The position numbers and the translations under genes are program-made. Below are positions 35,869 through 45,722 of a DNA stretch of 64,000 bases, one piece after another. The stretch is taken from assembly GCA_902524345.1 (NCBI GenBank), contig CABZCX010000004.1, positions 39,334 to 103,333 of the forward strand, given 5' to 3'. Source of the stretch: an uncultured Pelagibacteraceae bacterium. Lineage in GTDB: Bacteria; Pseudomonadota; Alphaproteobacteria; Pelagibacterales; Pelagibacteraceae. Within the stretch, counting starts at the first letter, position 1. Each line of letters opens with the position of its first letter. A model generated the notes under the pieces. That model had not been told where the DNA came from. It saw only the letters and a program-made list of their open reading frames with translations, and searched no databases.

Positions 35869-38445
35869 ATGCAAAATTCTGAAAATCAAAACGATAAGAA
35901 TATTAAGTTGATATCTATGCATGACGAGATGAGCTCGTCATATCTATCTTATGCAATGAGTGTTATCGTCAGCCGTGCTCTACCAGATATCAGAGATGGA
36001 TTAAAACCTGTTCATAGAAGAATTTTATATGCAATGTACAAAGGAGGTTATGACTGGTCAAAACAATTTAGAAAATCAGCTAGAATAGTCGGTGATGTAA
36101 TTGGTAAATATCACCCCCATGGAGATCAATCTGTATATGACGCATTAGTTCGGATGGTTCAAGATTTTTCAATGAGTTTACCTTTGATTGAAGGGCAAGG
36201 AAATTTTGGTTCTATAGACGGAGATCCAGCAGCGGCAATGAGATATACTGAGACAAGACTCTCAAAAGTATCTCAGTTTCTTATAGATGATATTGAAAAG
36301 AACACTATTGATTTTAAAAGTAATTATGATGAAACGGAAAAAGAACCAAGCGTTCTTCCTGCTCAATATCCAAATCTTTTAGTTAATGGTGCCGGCGGTA
36401 TAGCAGTTGGAATGGCAACAAGTATTCCACCTCATAATTTGGGAGAAATAATAGATGGAACTTTAGCATTAATTGAAAATAAGGACATTACTGTTAAGCA
36501 ATTAATGAAATTTATACCTGGTCCTGATTTTCCAACGGGTGGAGTAATCATAGGAAAAGATATGATTAAAGAGGGTTACACTAAAGGAAGAGGGTCTTTT
36601 AAAGTCCGTGGTCAAATTTCTATTGAACAAGTGAAGAATGGTAGGGAGAGATTAGTAATAACTTCTATTCCGTATCAAGTTAATAAGTCGGTTTTAAATG
36701 AGAGAATAGCTCAATTGGTAAGAGAAAAAAAAATAGAAGGCATAAGAGATATAAGAGATGAGTCCAACAGGGAAGGGATAAGAGTATCTATAGATTTAAG
36801 AACTGGTGTTGAACCGGAGACAGTCAAAAGACAATTATATAAAAATACTCAAATAGAAAGCTCTTTTGGTTTTAATACTTTAGCAATAGTTGAGGGAAAA
36901 CCTATTACATGTAATTTAAAAGATTTTTTATCCCATTTTTTAAATTTTAGAGAAAGTGTAGTAATCAAAAAAACAAAATTTGATTTGAATAAAGCTGAAG
37001 AAAGAGCACATATATTGATTGGTTTATCTGTGTCAGTTGAAAATTTAGATAAAGTTATAAAAATTATAAGATCATCAAAAAATCCTGAAGAAGCAAAAAG
37101 CTCACTTCTTAAAATTAAATGGAAAATAAATAAATCATTAAAGATGATAAATTTAATTGAAAACAAAACTTCTAAAGGAATGTATTCTTTATCTGAAATT
37201 CAAGTTAATTCAATTTTAGAATTAAGATTACAAAAACTAACTGCACTGGGTATCAATGAAATAGAAATTGAAATAAAAAAACTTTCTGAATTGATAAAAA
37301 AATATAAAAAGATTATTTCTTCAAAAAAAGAATTGTTAAATGTAATTAGCAATGAGTTAAATGATATAAAAGAAAAATTTTCGGTTAAAAGAAGAACAGA
37401 TATTATCGATGCTGTTTTAAATTATGATATTGAGGAAACTATTCAAAAAGAGTCTGTAATAATTACTGTTACTCTTCAAGGCTATATTAAAAGAGGATCT
37501 TTAAATAATATAAAACAACAAAAAAGAGGAGGAAAAGGAAAAACTGGTATTACAACGAGAAATGAAGACTCTGTTGTCCAAACACTATCGGTTAACACCC
37601 ATACATCTGTTTTGTTTTTTTCAACCGAAGGTCTTGTTTACAGAATTAAAGCTTGGAAAATACCGGTTGGATCTTCATCCTCTAAAGGAAAATCTTTATT
37701 CAACATTTTACCTCTCAAAAGTCATCAATCTATAAGCTCTATAATGCCATTTCCTGAGGATTCTGAGTTAAAGAATTACCAGATAGTATTTGCCACGGCT
37801 AATGGAAAGATAAGAAAAAATAGTTTAGAGGATTTTTCTTCAATAAATACGGCAGGTAAAATTGCGATGAAATTGGACAACAATGATAAAATTGTTGGAG
37901 TAAAGATTTGCAAAGAAGATCAAGACATAATACTAAGCACCAAATTTGGAAAGTGCATTAGATTTGAATCAAAAAAATTGAGAGTTTTTAAAGGTAGATC
38001 TTCAAAAGGGATTAAGGGTATTGTTTTATCACCAAATGATCAAATTGTATCATTATCTATCATTGATAACGACAAATATAGTAAAAATGGAAAAAAGAGC
38101 AAAGATGAAAAATCTGAAATTAAAGCAAAAGAAAAATTTATTTTATCGATTACACAAAATGGGTTTGGAAAAAAAACATTGCATACTGATTACAGAGTTA
38201 CGAATAGAGGTGGTAAGGGTATAATAGGAATTGTTAATTCACCAAGAAATGGTGATATTTCATCATCTTTTCCTGTATTTGAAGGAGATGAAATTCTTAT
38301 ATCAACAAACAAAGGTAGAGTTATAAGAGTAGCTGTGAAAGAAATTAGAACCGCTGGAAGAAATACACAAGGTGTAAGAATAATTAAATTATCAGGTGAA
38401 GAAAAAGTAGTTTCAGCAAATAAAATTGATGATAATTTAATTTGA
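35869..38445 (+). CDS. gyrA: DNA gyrase subunit A
   Basis: 858 residues. '[20 protein letters not shown]' is the conserved N-terminal block, the active Tyr is in '[12 protein letters not shown]', and the C-terminal beta-pinwheel begins with the GyrA-box '[11 protein letters not shown]', which distinguishes gyrase from topoisomerase IV. It overlaps coaD by 4 nt. Confidence 0.96.
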   Translation: MQNSENQNDKNIKLISMHDEMSSSYLSYAMSVIVSRALPDIRDGLKPVHRRILYAMYKGGYDWSKQFRKSARIVGDVIGKYHPHGDQSVYDALVRMVQDFSMSLPLIEGQGNFGSIDGDPAAAMRYTETRLSKVSQFLIDDIEKNTIDFKSNYDETEKEPSVLPAQYPNLLVNGAGGIAVGMATSIPPHNLGEIIDGTLALIENKDITVKQLMKFIPGPDFPTGGVIIGKDMIKEGYTKGRGSFKVRGQISIEQVKNGRERLVITSIPYQVNKSVLNERIAQLVREKKIEGIRDIRDESNREGIRVSIDLRTGVEPETVKRQLYKNTQIESSFGFNTLAIVEGKPITCNLKDFLSHFLNFRESVVIKKTKFDLNKAEERAHILIGLSVSVENLDKVIKIIRSSKNPEEAKSSLLKIKWKINKSLKMINLIENKTSKGMYSLSEIQVNSILELRLQKLTALGINEIEIEIKKLSELIKKYKKIISSKKELLNVISNELNDIKEKFSVKRRTDIIDAVLNYDIEETIQKESVIITVTLQGYIKRGSLNNIKQQKRGGKGKTGITTRNEDSVVQTLSVNTHTSVLFFSTEGLVYRIKAWKIPVGSSSSKGKSLFNILPLKSHQSISSIMPFPEDSELKNYQIVFATANGKIRKNSLEDFSSINTAGKIAMKLDNNDKIVGVKICKEDQDIILSTKFGKCIRFESKKLRVFKGRSSKGIKGIVLSPNDQIVSLSIIDNDKYSKNGKKSKDEKSEIKAKEKFILSITQNGFGKKTLHTDYRVTNRGGKGIIGIVNSPRNGDISSSFPVFEGDEILISTNKGRVIRVAVKEIRTAGRNTQGVRIIKLSGEEKVVSANKIDDNLI

Positions 38446-38939
38446 TGAATAAAATTGCAATTTATCCAGGGACCTTTGATCCAATTACCTATGGTCATAT
38501 AGACGTTATTAAAAAAGGATTAAAATTATTTAATAAAATTATAGTTGCTGTTTCTGATGTTGATAATAAGAATTATCTATTTGATATCGATGAAAGAATA
38601 GAGATTGTTAAAAAGGCACTTTTTTTTGATTTAAAGCTTAATAAGAATAAAATTAATGTAATCGCTTTTAATACTCTAACAACAGATTTATGTAAAAAAA
38701 ATAAAGCTGGTATTATACTAAGAGGGCTTAGAGCAGCTTCAGATTTTGAATATGAGTTCCAACTTGCTGGAATGAATAGGAAGCTTAATAATACTATAGA
38801 AACTGTTTTTTTAATGTCCGATGTTGAAAATCAAATTATTTCATCAAAATTTGTAAAAGAAATTGTAAAATTAAAAGGTAATATTAAAAAATTTACAACT
38901 AAAAGCACTATAAAAGCTTTAGAAAGAAAATATGTTTAA
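38442..38939 (+). CDS. coaD: Pantetheine-phosphate adenylyltransferase
   Basis: 165 residues. Nucleotidyltransferase motif '[16 protein letters not shown]' (TxGH), '[20 protein letters not shown]', and 'ISSKFVKEI'. It makes dephospho-CoA from phosphopantetheine and ATP. It overlaps gyrA by 4 and the cyclophilin by 8 nt. Confidence 0.95.
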   Translation: MMNKIAIYPGTFDPITYGHIDVIKKGLKLFNKIIVAVSDVDNKNYLFDIDERIEIVKKALFFDLKLNKNKINVIAFNTLTTDLCKKNKAGIILRGLRAASDFEYEFQLAGMNRKLNNTIETVFLMSDVENQIISSKFVKEIVKLKGNIKKFTTKSTIKALERKYV

Positions 38940-39486
38940 GATAATCTTAAAATTATTTTTTTTATTTTTTGTATTAATTAATCAATCAATATCGGAGGAA
39001 AATATAATGATCTTAAAACTTAAAGATGGTGATGTCAAAATAGAATTATTTGATGATGTGGCCCCAAATCATGTAAAACGAATTAAAGAATTAGCATCAG
39101 CTGGTAAATATGATGGGGTTGTCTTTCATAGAGTAATAGACGGATTTATGGCACAAACAGGTGATGTAAAGTTTGGAAACTCAAATTCTAAAGATTTTAA
39201 TTTAAGTAGGGCTGGAATGGGTGGATCAGATTTACCTGACCTTAACCAAGAATTTAGTAATCTTCCACATGACAGAGGAACTTTATCGATGGCTAGGTCC
39301 TCAAACCCAAATAGTGCTAATAGTCAGTTTTTTATATGTTTTAAACCTGCACCGTTTCTAGATAACCAATATACAGTTTTTGGAAAAGTTATTGAAGGTA
39401 TGGAATTTGTAGACAAAATTAAAAGAGGAGATGAAAATAATAATGGGGCAGTAAGTGATCCAGATAAGATTATAAGTTTTAAATAG
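38932..39486 (+). CDS. Cyclophilin-type peptidyl-prolyl isomerase, secreted
   Basis: 184 residues: signal peptide (1-21, 'LKLFFLFFVLINQSIS'), then a cyclophilin domain with 'GVVFHRVIDGFMAQTGD', 'LSMARSSNPNSANSQFFICF' and 'FLDNQYTVFGKVIEGM'. It assists folding of exported proteins. The gyrA-coaD-ppi-tgt order is seen in alphaproteobacteria. Confidence 0.92.
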   Translation: MFKIILKLFFLFFVLINQSISEENIMILKLKDGDVKIELFDDVAPNHVKRIKELASAGKYDGVVFHRVIDGFMAQTGDVKFGNSNSKDFNLSRAGMGGSDLPDLNQEFSNLPHDRGTLSMARSSNPNSANSQFFICFKPAPFLDNQYTVFGKVIEGMEFVDKIKRGDENNNGAVSDPDKIISFK

Positions 39487-39499
39487 TCATAAATTTTAA

Positions 39500-40612
39500 A
39501 TGGATATCAAAAAATTTGTCTTTGAGGTCTCCAAAACTGATAATTATGCTAGAGAGGGCGTAATAAGAACCCATAGAGGTGATATACATACCCCAGCTTT
39601 TATGCCCGTTGGTACACAGGCGACAGTTAAAGCTTGCACAATTAATGATATCAAGAAAACTAATTCAGAAATAATTCTTTGTAATACATATCACTTAATG
39701 ATTAGACCTGGTGTGGAAAGAATTGAAAGAGTAGGCGGATTACACAAATTTATGAACTGCGACCTACCTATACTTACAGATTCAGGAGGTTTTCAGGTTA
39801 TGTCTCTCTCAAAATTAAACAAAATTGATAAGGAAAAGGGTGCAATTTTTAATTCACATATTGATGGAAAAAAATTTGTTTTAAGTCCAGAAAGAAGTAT
39901 TGAAATTCAATTGGGTCTTAATTCAGATATTTGTATGATAATGGATGAATGTCCAAAAAATACGAAAGATTATGATTTAATAAATAATTCTATGAATTTA
40001 TCTTTGTATTGGGCTGAGAGATCCAAGAAAGCTTTTGGATTAAATCCACACAAAGCATTATTTGGAATTATCCAAGGTGGATTATTTGAGGATTTAAGAA
40101 AACAATCTTTGAAAGAACTAGTAAACATAGAATTTGATGGATATGCTGTTGGTGGATTAGCTGTAGGCGAGACACAAAAAGAAATGTTTGGGGTATTAGA
40201 TAGTCTAAAAGATGTTCTTCCACATGAAAAACCTCATTATTTAATGGGTGTTGGTACTCCATCAGATATCCTAGGAGCTGTGATGAGAGGTATTGATATG
40301 TTTGATTGTGTTTTACCAACAAGATCTGGAAGAACTGGTTTAGCTTTTACATGGAATGGAAGAGTTAATATTAGAAATAGCAAATATCAAAATGATGATT
40401 CTCCTCTTGATCCAAGGGTAAAAAATCTTGATTTAAATAAATATTCTAAAAGCTATTTAAATCATTTGTTTAATACAAATGAAATTCTTGGTTCAATGTT
40501 ATTAACTTTACATAATATTAACTTCTATCAAGAATTGATGTCGTTAATAAGAAAAAATATCCGCAATGGCACATTTAAGGAATTTCATGATAAATATGTA
40601 GATAAGTTGTAG
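39500..40612 (+). CDS. tgt: tRNA-guanine transglycosylase lacking the zinc cysteines
   Basis: 370 residues. The substrate pocket is intact: 'LTDSGGFQVMSLS' (general-acid Asp), 'GIIQGGLFEDLR', 'AVGGLAVGE', and the nucleophile in 'MRGIDMFDCVLPTR'. The C-terminal region aligns with the structural zinc site of other Tgt proteins (DPxCxCxxC...H), but reads 'DPRVKNLDLNKYSKSYLNHL': the three Cys are Val, Asn and Leu, while the His in 'TLHNINFYQ' stays. It exchanges guanine-34 for a queuosine precursor or queuine. Whether the fold works without zinc is untested here. Confidence 0.93.
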   Translation: MDIKKFVFEVSKTDNYAREGVIRTHRGDIHTPAFMPVGTQATVKACTINDIKKTNSEIILCNTYHLMIRPGVERIERVGGLHKFMNCDLPILTDSGGFQVMSLSKLNKIDKEKGAIFNSHIDGKKFVLSPERSIEIQLGLNSDICMIMDECPKNTKDYDLINNSMNLSLYWAERSKKAFGLNPHKALFGIIQGGLFEDLRKQSLKELVNIEFDGYAVGGLAVGETQKEMFGVLDSLKDVLPHEKPHYLMGVGTPSDILGAVMRGIDMFDCVLPTRSGRTGLAFTWNGRVNIRNSKYQNDDSPLDPRVKNLDLNKYSKSYLNHLFNTNEILGSMLLTLHNINFYQELMSLIRKNIRNGTFKEFHDKYVDKL

Positions 40613-40695
40613 TTAATTAACTTTTTTGTCTCACAAATTGCCATTTGAATTATTCTAATAATTATGTATATACAGTCTCAATCAATATTTTATTT

Positions 40696-40771
<76 letters not shown>

Positions 40772-40775
40772 TATC

Positions 40776-41603
40776 TTAAGATATCTTAAGTGGTGGGTAC
40801 TCTAAAAGTATTTGATTTGTCCACTCGTTAATTTTTTTAATTCTATTCTCAGCAGAGGGATGTGTACTCATAAATTCTGGAGGTGTTTGACCTTTGTTAT
40901 ATTCTTTCATTCTTTCCCAAATTTTTGGGGTTTCTCTGATATCATAACCAGATAAAGAGGAAAATATCATGCCGAGATAATCTGCTTCACTCTCTTGTTT
41001 TCTATTAAAAGGGTTCATTATTCCTAATTGAGATAATAATCCTACTGTATCCATACCTGTGGTTCTATTGATATCAGATAAAACGCCTCCACTTGCAATA
41101 TCGATAATTTTTGTACCAACATTTAATAATGTTCCTCTGCTTGCTCTTTCTACAGAATGCTTTGCTACTGCGTGAGCTATTTCGTGTCCCATTACTGCAG
41201 CCAGACCATTAGTATTTTTTGTAACATCTAATATACCTGTGTAAACTGCAATTTTTCCACCTGGCATACACCATGCGTTTCTAATTTTCTTATTATCAAT
41301 TAATATATATTCCCAATCAAAATATTTTGTAGGATCATCTAATTTAGACTGATAAAAATATTCACTAATTGAATCTTCCATCTTTTGTCCAATATCTTTT
41401 ATTAAATTGAGTGTTTTAGTGTCTTTACTTAATTTTTCTTTTTTTTTAACTTTTTCATAGATTTTTGCTGCTTGGGCATTTAGTTTTGCTTCAGGAATTA
41501 TACTTAACTGTTTTCTTTCAGTAATAGGTGCCGATGCACAGGAATTGAGAATAAAACCGCCACAACTACAGCCAACATATGATAAAAATTTTCTTCTATT
41601 CAT
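40776..41603 (-). CDS. M48-family metalloprotease, Tat-type lipoprotein
   Basis: 275 residues. The leader 'MNRRKFLSYVGCSCGGFILN' has a twin-arginine motif (RRKFLS) and a lipobox-like 'LNSC' just after it, suggesting Tat export and lipidation. The peptidase domain has HEIAH (zinc histidines and Glu) and the third ligand in 'QESEADYLGM'. It resembles BepA/LoiP-type proteins that guard outer-membrane assembly. It is divergent from a mini-ORF and DUF502 gene. Confidence 0.88.
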   Translation of the reverse strand: MNRRKFLSYVGCSCGGFILNSCASAPITERKQLSIIPEAKLNAQAAKIYEKVKKKEKLSKDTKTLNLIKDIGQKMEDSISEYFYQSKLDDPTKYFDWEYILIDNKKIRNAWCMPGGKIAVYTGILDVTKNTNGLAAVMGHEIAHAVAKHSVERASRGTLLNVGTKIIDIASGGVLSDINRTTGMDTVGLLSQLGIMNPFNRKQESEADYLGMIFSSLSGYDIRETPKIWERMKEYNKGQTPPEFMSTHPSAENRIKKINEWTNQILLEYPPLKIS

Positions 41604-41633
41604 TTTTCTTTAACATTGATATTATATTTATGC

Positions 41634-41711
41634 ATGAATCTAAATAACAAAATTTTATTAGTGTTATTTATAATTGCAATTGTTTTTGTTATTTATTCAA
41701 GTTTTAATTAA
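41634..41711 (+). CDS. Possible 25-residue single-pass membrane miniprotein
   Basis: Too short for the track: MNLNNKILLVLFIIAIVFVI then YSSFN. Nearly the entire peptide is one hydrophobic helix. It ends 2 nt before the DUF502 ATG, so it may act as a leader or be co-translated with it. There is no clear SD, and a chance ORF in AT-rich DNA is possible. Confidence 0.3.
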   Translation: MNLNNKILLVLFIIAIVFVIYSSFN

Positions 41712-41713
41712 TT

Positions 41714-42331
41714 ATGTCAAAAAATAAAAAGAAAAAATCAATAACTTTACTTTTGAGAAACTATTTCATTACGGGAGTAGTTGTTCTTATTCCGATAGGA
41801 TTTACCTTATACCTTAGTAAAGTTCTAATTGGTCTTTCTTCTAAAATTTTGCCTGAAAATATTAACCCAAATAGTTATTTACCATACGAAATTCCAGGTA
41901 TAGAAATTTTAATTTCACTTATATTTATAACTATTGTTGGAGGTTTGTCTTTATCGTTTTTAGGAAAAAGAATTTTAAAACTTATCGATGATCTTTTTAA
42001 AAGAATTCCATTTTTAAGAACTATTTATTCTGCCATAGTTCAGATGACTGAAACATTTTCAAAAAAAGATAACGATAAAAAAAGTGTAGTTTTGATTGAA
42101 TATCCTAGAAAAGGTGTGTGGGCTGTAGGTTTTGCAACAAAAGAAAATACTGGTGAAATGGCAAAAAAAACTAATAAAAAATTGATTAATGTTTTTGTAC
42201 CGACAACTCCGAACCCAACAAGTGGATTTTTATTAATGTTTCCAATAGAGGACGTAATCTATCTAGATATGTCTTTTGAAGAAGCATCTAAATTTATTGT
42301 TTCTGCTGGAACATCTTCAGGTAAAAATTAG
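41714..42331 (+). CDS. DUF502 family membrane protein
   Basis: 205 residues. Two membrane helices (about 18-38 and 57-80) are followed by a soluble domain with 'FLRTIYSAIVQMTETFS' and 'VFVPTTPNPTSGFLLMFP', the hallmark of DUF502. Function of the family is not established. The TAG stop overlaps the convergent recG stop by 4 nt; this DUF502-recG neighbourhood recurs in alphaproteobacteria as far as I recall. Confidence 0.88.
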   Translation: MSKNKKKKSITLLLRNYFITGVVVLIPIGFTLYLSKVLIGLSSKILPENINPNSYLPYEIPGIEILISLIFITIVGGLSLSFLGKRILKLIDDLFKRIPFLRTIYSAIVQMTETFSKKDNDKKSVVLIEYPRKGVWAVGFATKENTGEMAKKTNKKLINVFVPTTPNPTSGFLLMFPIEDVIYLDMSFEEASKFIVSAGTSSGKN

Positions 42332-44379
42332 GCAATATCATTTATTATATCTGCTCGATCATATAATTTTATTAATGCTTTAAATTTCCCTATGTCTTCT
42401 TTTTCATTTTCTATTCTTTTAATTTCTTTCTCCGCTAAAATAAAAAGGTCATGATTACGTATTGGATCTGCTAACTTAAAGTTTTTGATACCACTTTGTT
42501 TAAAACCAAGAATATCTCCAAAACCTCTTAACTTCATATCCTCCTCAGATATTACAAATCCGTCATTTGAGGCTTTTAATATTTTAATTCTTTTTTTTGC
42601 ATTTTCGCTTAGATTTGATTTAAACATTAATATACATGAGGATTCTTTATTGCCTCTTCCAACTCTACCTCTAAGTTGATGTAATTGAGACAAACCAAAT
42701 TTATTTGCGTTTTCTATAATAATTACATTTGCATTAGGAAAATCTATACCAACTTCAATGATTGTAGTTGAAACTAAAATCTTAAATTCATTTTTTAAAA
42801 ATTTGTTTAGGATTTTTTCTTTCTCCTCAATCGTTGTTTTTCCATGGAGTAAATAAACCTCATTAGGAAATATCTTTTTTAAATATTCAGATTTTTTAAC
42901 TGCTGAAGAATGATCAATTTTTTTAGACTCTTCTATAAGAGGGCATACCCAAAAAATTTGATTTCCAAGTCGTATTTCTTTCTTTATGAATTTAATAACA
43001 TCCTCAATCTTACTCTCAATTTTACTATAAGTTTTAACAGGTTTTCGGCTATTCGGTTTTTTTCGTATAATTGAAAGATCCATATCGCCGTAGATAGTCA
43101 TTGTTAAAGTGCGTGGTATTGGTGTTGCTGTCATTAAAAGAACATCACAATCTTTCCCAGCTTTATCAGATAGTTTTTTTCTTTGACTAACCCCAAATTT
43201 ATGCTGTTCATCAATTATTATTAAACCTAGTTTTTTGAATTCTACTTTTTTTTGAAATAAGACATGTGTTCCAAAAACAATATCAATTTCTTTTTTAATA
43301 AGTTTATCTAAAATTTTTTTTTTATCTTTGTATGATGATTTTCCAGAGAGTAACTCTATTTTAATAATTTTGGGAAATATTTTTTTTGCTAATAAAAAAT
43401 GCTGTCTTGCTAATATTTCGGTAGGAGCCATTACTGCTACTTGAAAGTCAGAACTGATGGTATTGAATGCAGATAATAACGCTACTATTGTTTTGCCACT
43501 ACCAACATCACCCTGAAGTAATCTAAACATCTTTTTATCTGAGCACAAATCATCGTTAATCTCATTTAATGTTTTAGTTTGATCACTAGTTAAGGAAAAA
43601 TCTAACTTGGATATTATTTCACTTTGTTTTTTAGTATCAAATTTTTTCTTTGTTTTTTTTATTTTTTTAATCTTTTTTCTAATTTCTGAATTTACCAAAA
43701 AAGTTGAAAAAATTTCATCAAAAGCAAGTCTTTGATAAAAGTTTTCTTTAAATTTACCAATATTTTCAGGTTCATGCAGCTTTTTGATTGAGTCATTCCA
43801 TCCAATATTGTCAAAATTTTTTAATATGTTTTTAGAGTGCCATTCATCAATTTTAGGTAAATTTTTAATTATTTGTAACATTATTTTATTATAAACTTTT
43901 TCACTAATACCATCAGTCAATGAATAACTATTATGTTTTTGTTTTATAATTGAGGAGTCTTCTGAAACATATTTTGGATTTGTTAATTGGTATTTGTTCC
44001 TAAAATGTTTAATTTTCCCACTGATTGTTACTTCTTTTCCAATGGGTAGTACCTTTTTTATATATCCCTCGTAGCTGTTAAAAAAAACACAATCTATATT
44101 ACCAGTTTCATCTTTACATAAAACTCGATTTGGTAAGTTTCTTACCCTAGGAAATGAATATTTTTGAGGGATTATCGTTATAGTTTGTACTTCATCTATT
44201 TTTAAATCTTTAATTTTCGAAGATAAACTTCGATCTGTATAGGATTTTGGTAATTTCCATAATAGATCGAAAATAGTATTAATTTTTTTCTTTTTTAATA
44301 AATTTGATGTCTTTGCTCCTACACCTTTTAGAGAACTTAGATCAGATAATAAATATTCATAATTTCTTTTAATATCCAT
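42328..44379 (-). CDS. recG: ATP-dependent DNA helicase RecG
   Basis: 683 residues. The N-terminal wedge/OB domain is followed by the helicase core: Walker A 'LLQGDVGSGKTIVALL', DEQH box 'IIIDEQHKFGVSQR', 'LLMTATPIPRTLTMT', and motif VI 'QLRGRVGRGNKESSC'. It remodels stalled replication forks. Its start is 22 bp from divergent sdhE, the typical recG-sdhE pairing of alphaproteobacteria. Confidence 0.95.
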   Translation of the reverse strand: MDIKRNYEYLLSDLSSLKGVGAKTSNLLKKKKINTIFDLLWKLPKSYTDRSLSSKIKDLKIDEVQTITIIPQKYSFPRVRNLPNRVLCKDETGNIDCVFFNSYEGYIKKVLPIGKEVTISGKIKHFRNKYQLTNPKYVSEDSSIIKQKHNSYSLTDGISEKVYNKIMLQIIKNLPKIDEWHSKNILKNFDNIGWNDSIKKLHEPENIGKFKENFYQRLAFDEIFSTFLVNSEIRKKIKKIKKTKKKFDTKKQSEIISKLDFSLTSDQTKTLNEINDDLCSDKKMFRLLQGDVGSGKTIVALLSAFNTISSDFQVAVMAPTEILARQHFLLAKKIFPKIIKIELLSGKSSYKDKKKILDKLIKKEIDIVFGTHVLFQKKVEFKKLGLIIIDEQHKFGVSQRKKLSDKAGKDCDVLLMTATPIPRTLTMTIYGDMDLSIIRKKPNSRKPVKTYSKIESKIEDVIKFIKKEIRLGNQIFWVCPLIEESKKIDHSSAVKKSEYLKKIFPNEVYLLHGKTTIEEKEKILNKFLKNEFKILVSTTIIEVGIDFPNANVIIIENANKFGLSQLHQLRGRVGRGNKESSCILMFKSNLSENAKKRIKILKASNDGFVISEEDMKLRGFGDILGFKQSGIKNFKLADPIRNHDLFILAEKEIKRIENEKEDIGKFKALIKLYDRADIINDIA

Positions 44380-44401
44380 AAACTAATATTATATTCTTAT
44401 T

Positions 44402-44662
44402 ATGACCACTGATACAGAACAAATAAAAAAAAAAATAATTTACAGATCAAATTATCGTGGCACTAAAGAAATGGATAAACTATTGGGAGCTTTCACCAAT
44501 AAATACTTAAATGAATTAGATTTAAGTGACTTAAATGAATTATTAAAGCTCTTGGAAGTAGATGATAACAATCTTTATAATTTTTATAATGGTTTAAAAA
44601 CTGATTTGGAATTTGAAAACAATAAAATTAACAACCTATTTAAAAATTTTAAATATTTATAA
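44402..44662 (+). CDS. sdhE: Succinate dehydrogenase flavinylation factor SdhE
   Basis: 86 residues, normal length. The RGxxE-type motif 'RSNYRGTKEMDKLLGAF' is the FAD-transfer signature of the SdhE/Sdh5 family, which attaches FAD to SdhA. It is divergent from recG. Confidence 0.9.
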   Translation: MTTDTEQIKKKIIYRSNYRGTKEMDKLLGAFTNKYLNELDLSDLNELLKLLEVDDNNLYNFYNGLKTDLEFENNKINNLFKNFKYL

Positions 44663-44669
44663 TTTTTGA

Positions 44670-44759
44670 TGGCGGAGAGACTGGGATTCGAACCCAGGAA
44701 AGAGTTGCCCCTTTGCCGGTTTTCAAGACCGGTGCTTTCAACCGCTCAGCCATCTCTCC
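44670..44759 (-). tRNA. tRNA-Ser (anticodon TGA)
   Basis: 90 nt on the minus strand with encoded GCCA end. Acceptor GGAGAGA / TCTCTCC, anticodon stem CCGGT / ACCGG with loop CTTGAAA, long variable arm typical of class II tRNA, T arm 'GGGTTCGAATCCC'. It begins 7 nt beyond the convergent sdhE stop. Confidence 0.96.
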
Positions 44760-44843
44760 GTGTAGAAGCTTTTATAATTAAAAATATTTAATTCAACAAT
44801 AAAATAGTCTAATTAGTCTTGATATTTTGTTCATTTAATTAAT

Positions 44844-45722
44844 ATGAAAAATAATTTTAATAAAGGTTTGATTTTAACTTCACTGGGTTCATTTTGGTGG
44901 GGATTTATTGGGGTTATATATTTTGAGTCCGTATCTTTTATCGGTCATACTGAATTAGTCGTGCATAGATGTTTATGGACTGCAATCATGTTAGTTTTTA
45001 CCACAACTTTTTTGTCTAAATGGCAAATGTTCCTAAAAGAAATAAAAGATAGAAAAAAATTAATCGCATTATTTGTATCTGGTTTTTTAATTTTTGTTAA
45101 TTGGTCTATATGGATTTATGCTGTAGCTACCGAAAGAATTATAGATGCAAGTTTCGGATATTTTATTATGCCAATTATCAGTGTGCTTTTAGGATATATT
45201 TTTTTTAGAGAAAAACTTAATAAAAAAAGAATTTTTTCAATCCTTTTAGTTTTGATATCAATTATAATATTAATTTTATTTAATCTTAAATCCTTACCTT
45301 GGGTTGGTCTTGTCGTAGCTTTTAGTTGGGCATTTTACAACTTAGTAAGAAAAAAAATTAAAATAGATACTGACATTGGATTATTAATTGAAAGCTTGTA
45401 TATTTTTCCGTTCGCTCTTGTTGCATTTTATATTATTGCAAATAACAACTTTAATGATTTTAGTTTGAATAACCCAGGACTAAGTCTGTATTTGCTTTTA
45501 GCTGGTCCAATGACAGTGATTCCTTTGTTCCTTTATGTAAGAGGAGTTGAGTTAATTGGTTTAGGTCCAACTGGAATGATATTTTATATTACGCCAACTT
45601 TACAGTTCATTTTAGGTTATTTTTATTATGGAGAGGATTTTTCATTAGTGAAATTTCTAAGTTTTATTATCATTTGGATTGCTGTAATTATATATTTAAA
45701 CGATTTATATGAACAAAATTAA
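44844..45722 (+). CDS. rarD: EamA-family transporter RarD
   Basis: 292 residues with ten helices in two EamA repeats. 'SFWWGFIGVIYFESVSFIG' and 'HRCLWTAIMLVF' are typical of the RarD subgroup. It is probably an exporter or importer of small metabolites; the substrate is unknown. It overlaps the following murein transglycosylase by 14 nt. Confidence 0.85.
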   Translation: MKNNFNKGLILTSLGSFWWGFIGVIYFESVSFIGHTELVVHRCLWTAIMLVFTTTFLSKWQMFLKEIKDRKKLIALFVSGFLIFVNWSIWIYAVATERIIDASFGYFIMPIISVLLGYIFFREKLNKKRIFSILLVLISIIILILFNLKSLPWVGLVVAFSWAFYNLVRKKIKIDTDIGLLIESLYIFPFALVAFYIIANNNFNDFSLNNPGLSLYLLLAGPMTVIPLFLYVRGVELIGLGPTGMIFYITPTLQFILGYFYYGEDFSLVKFLSFIIIWIAVIIYLNDLYEQN

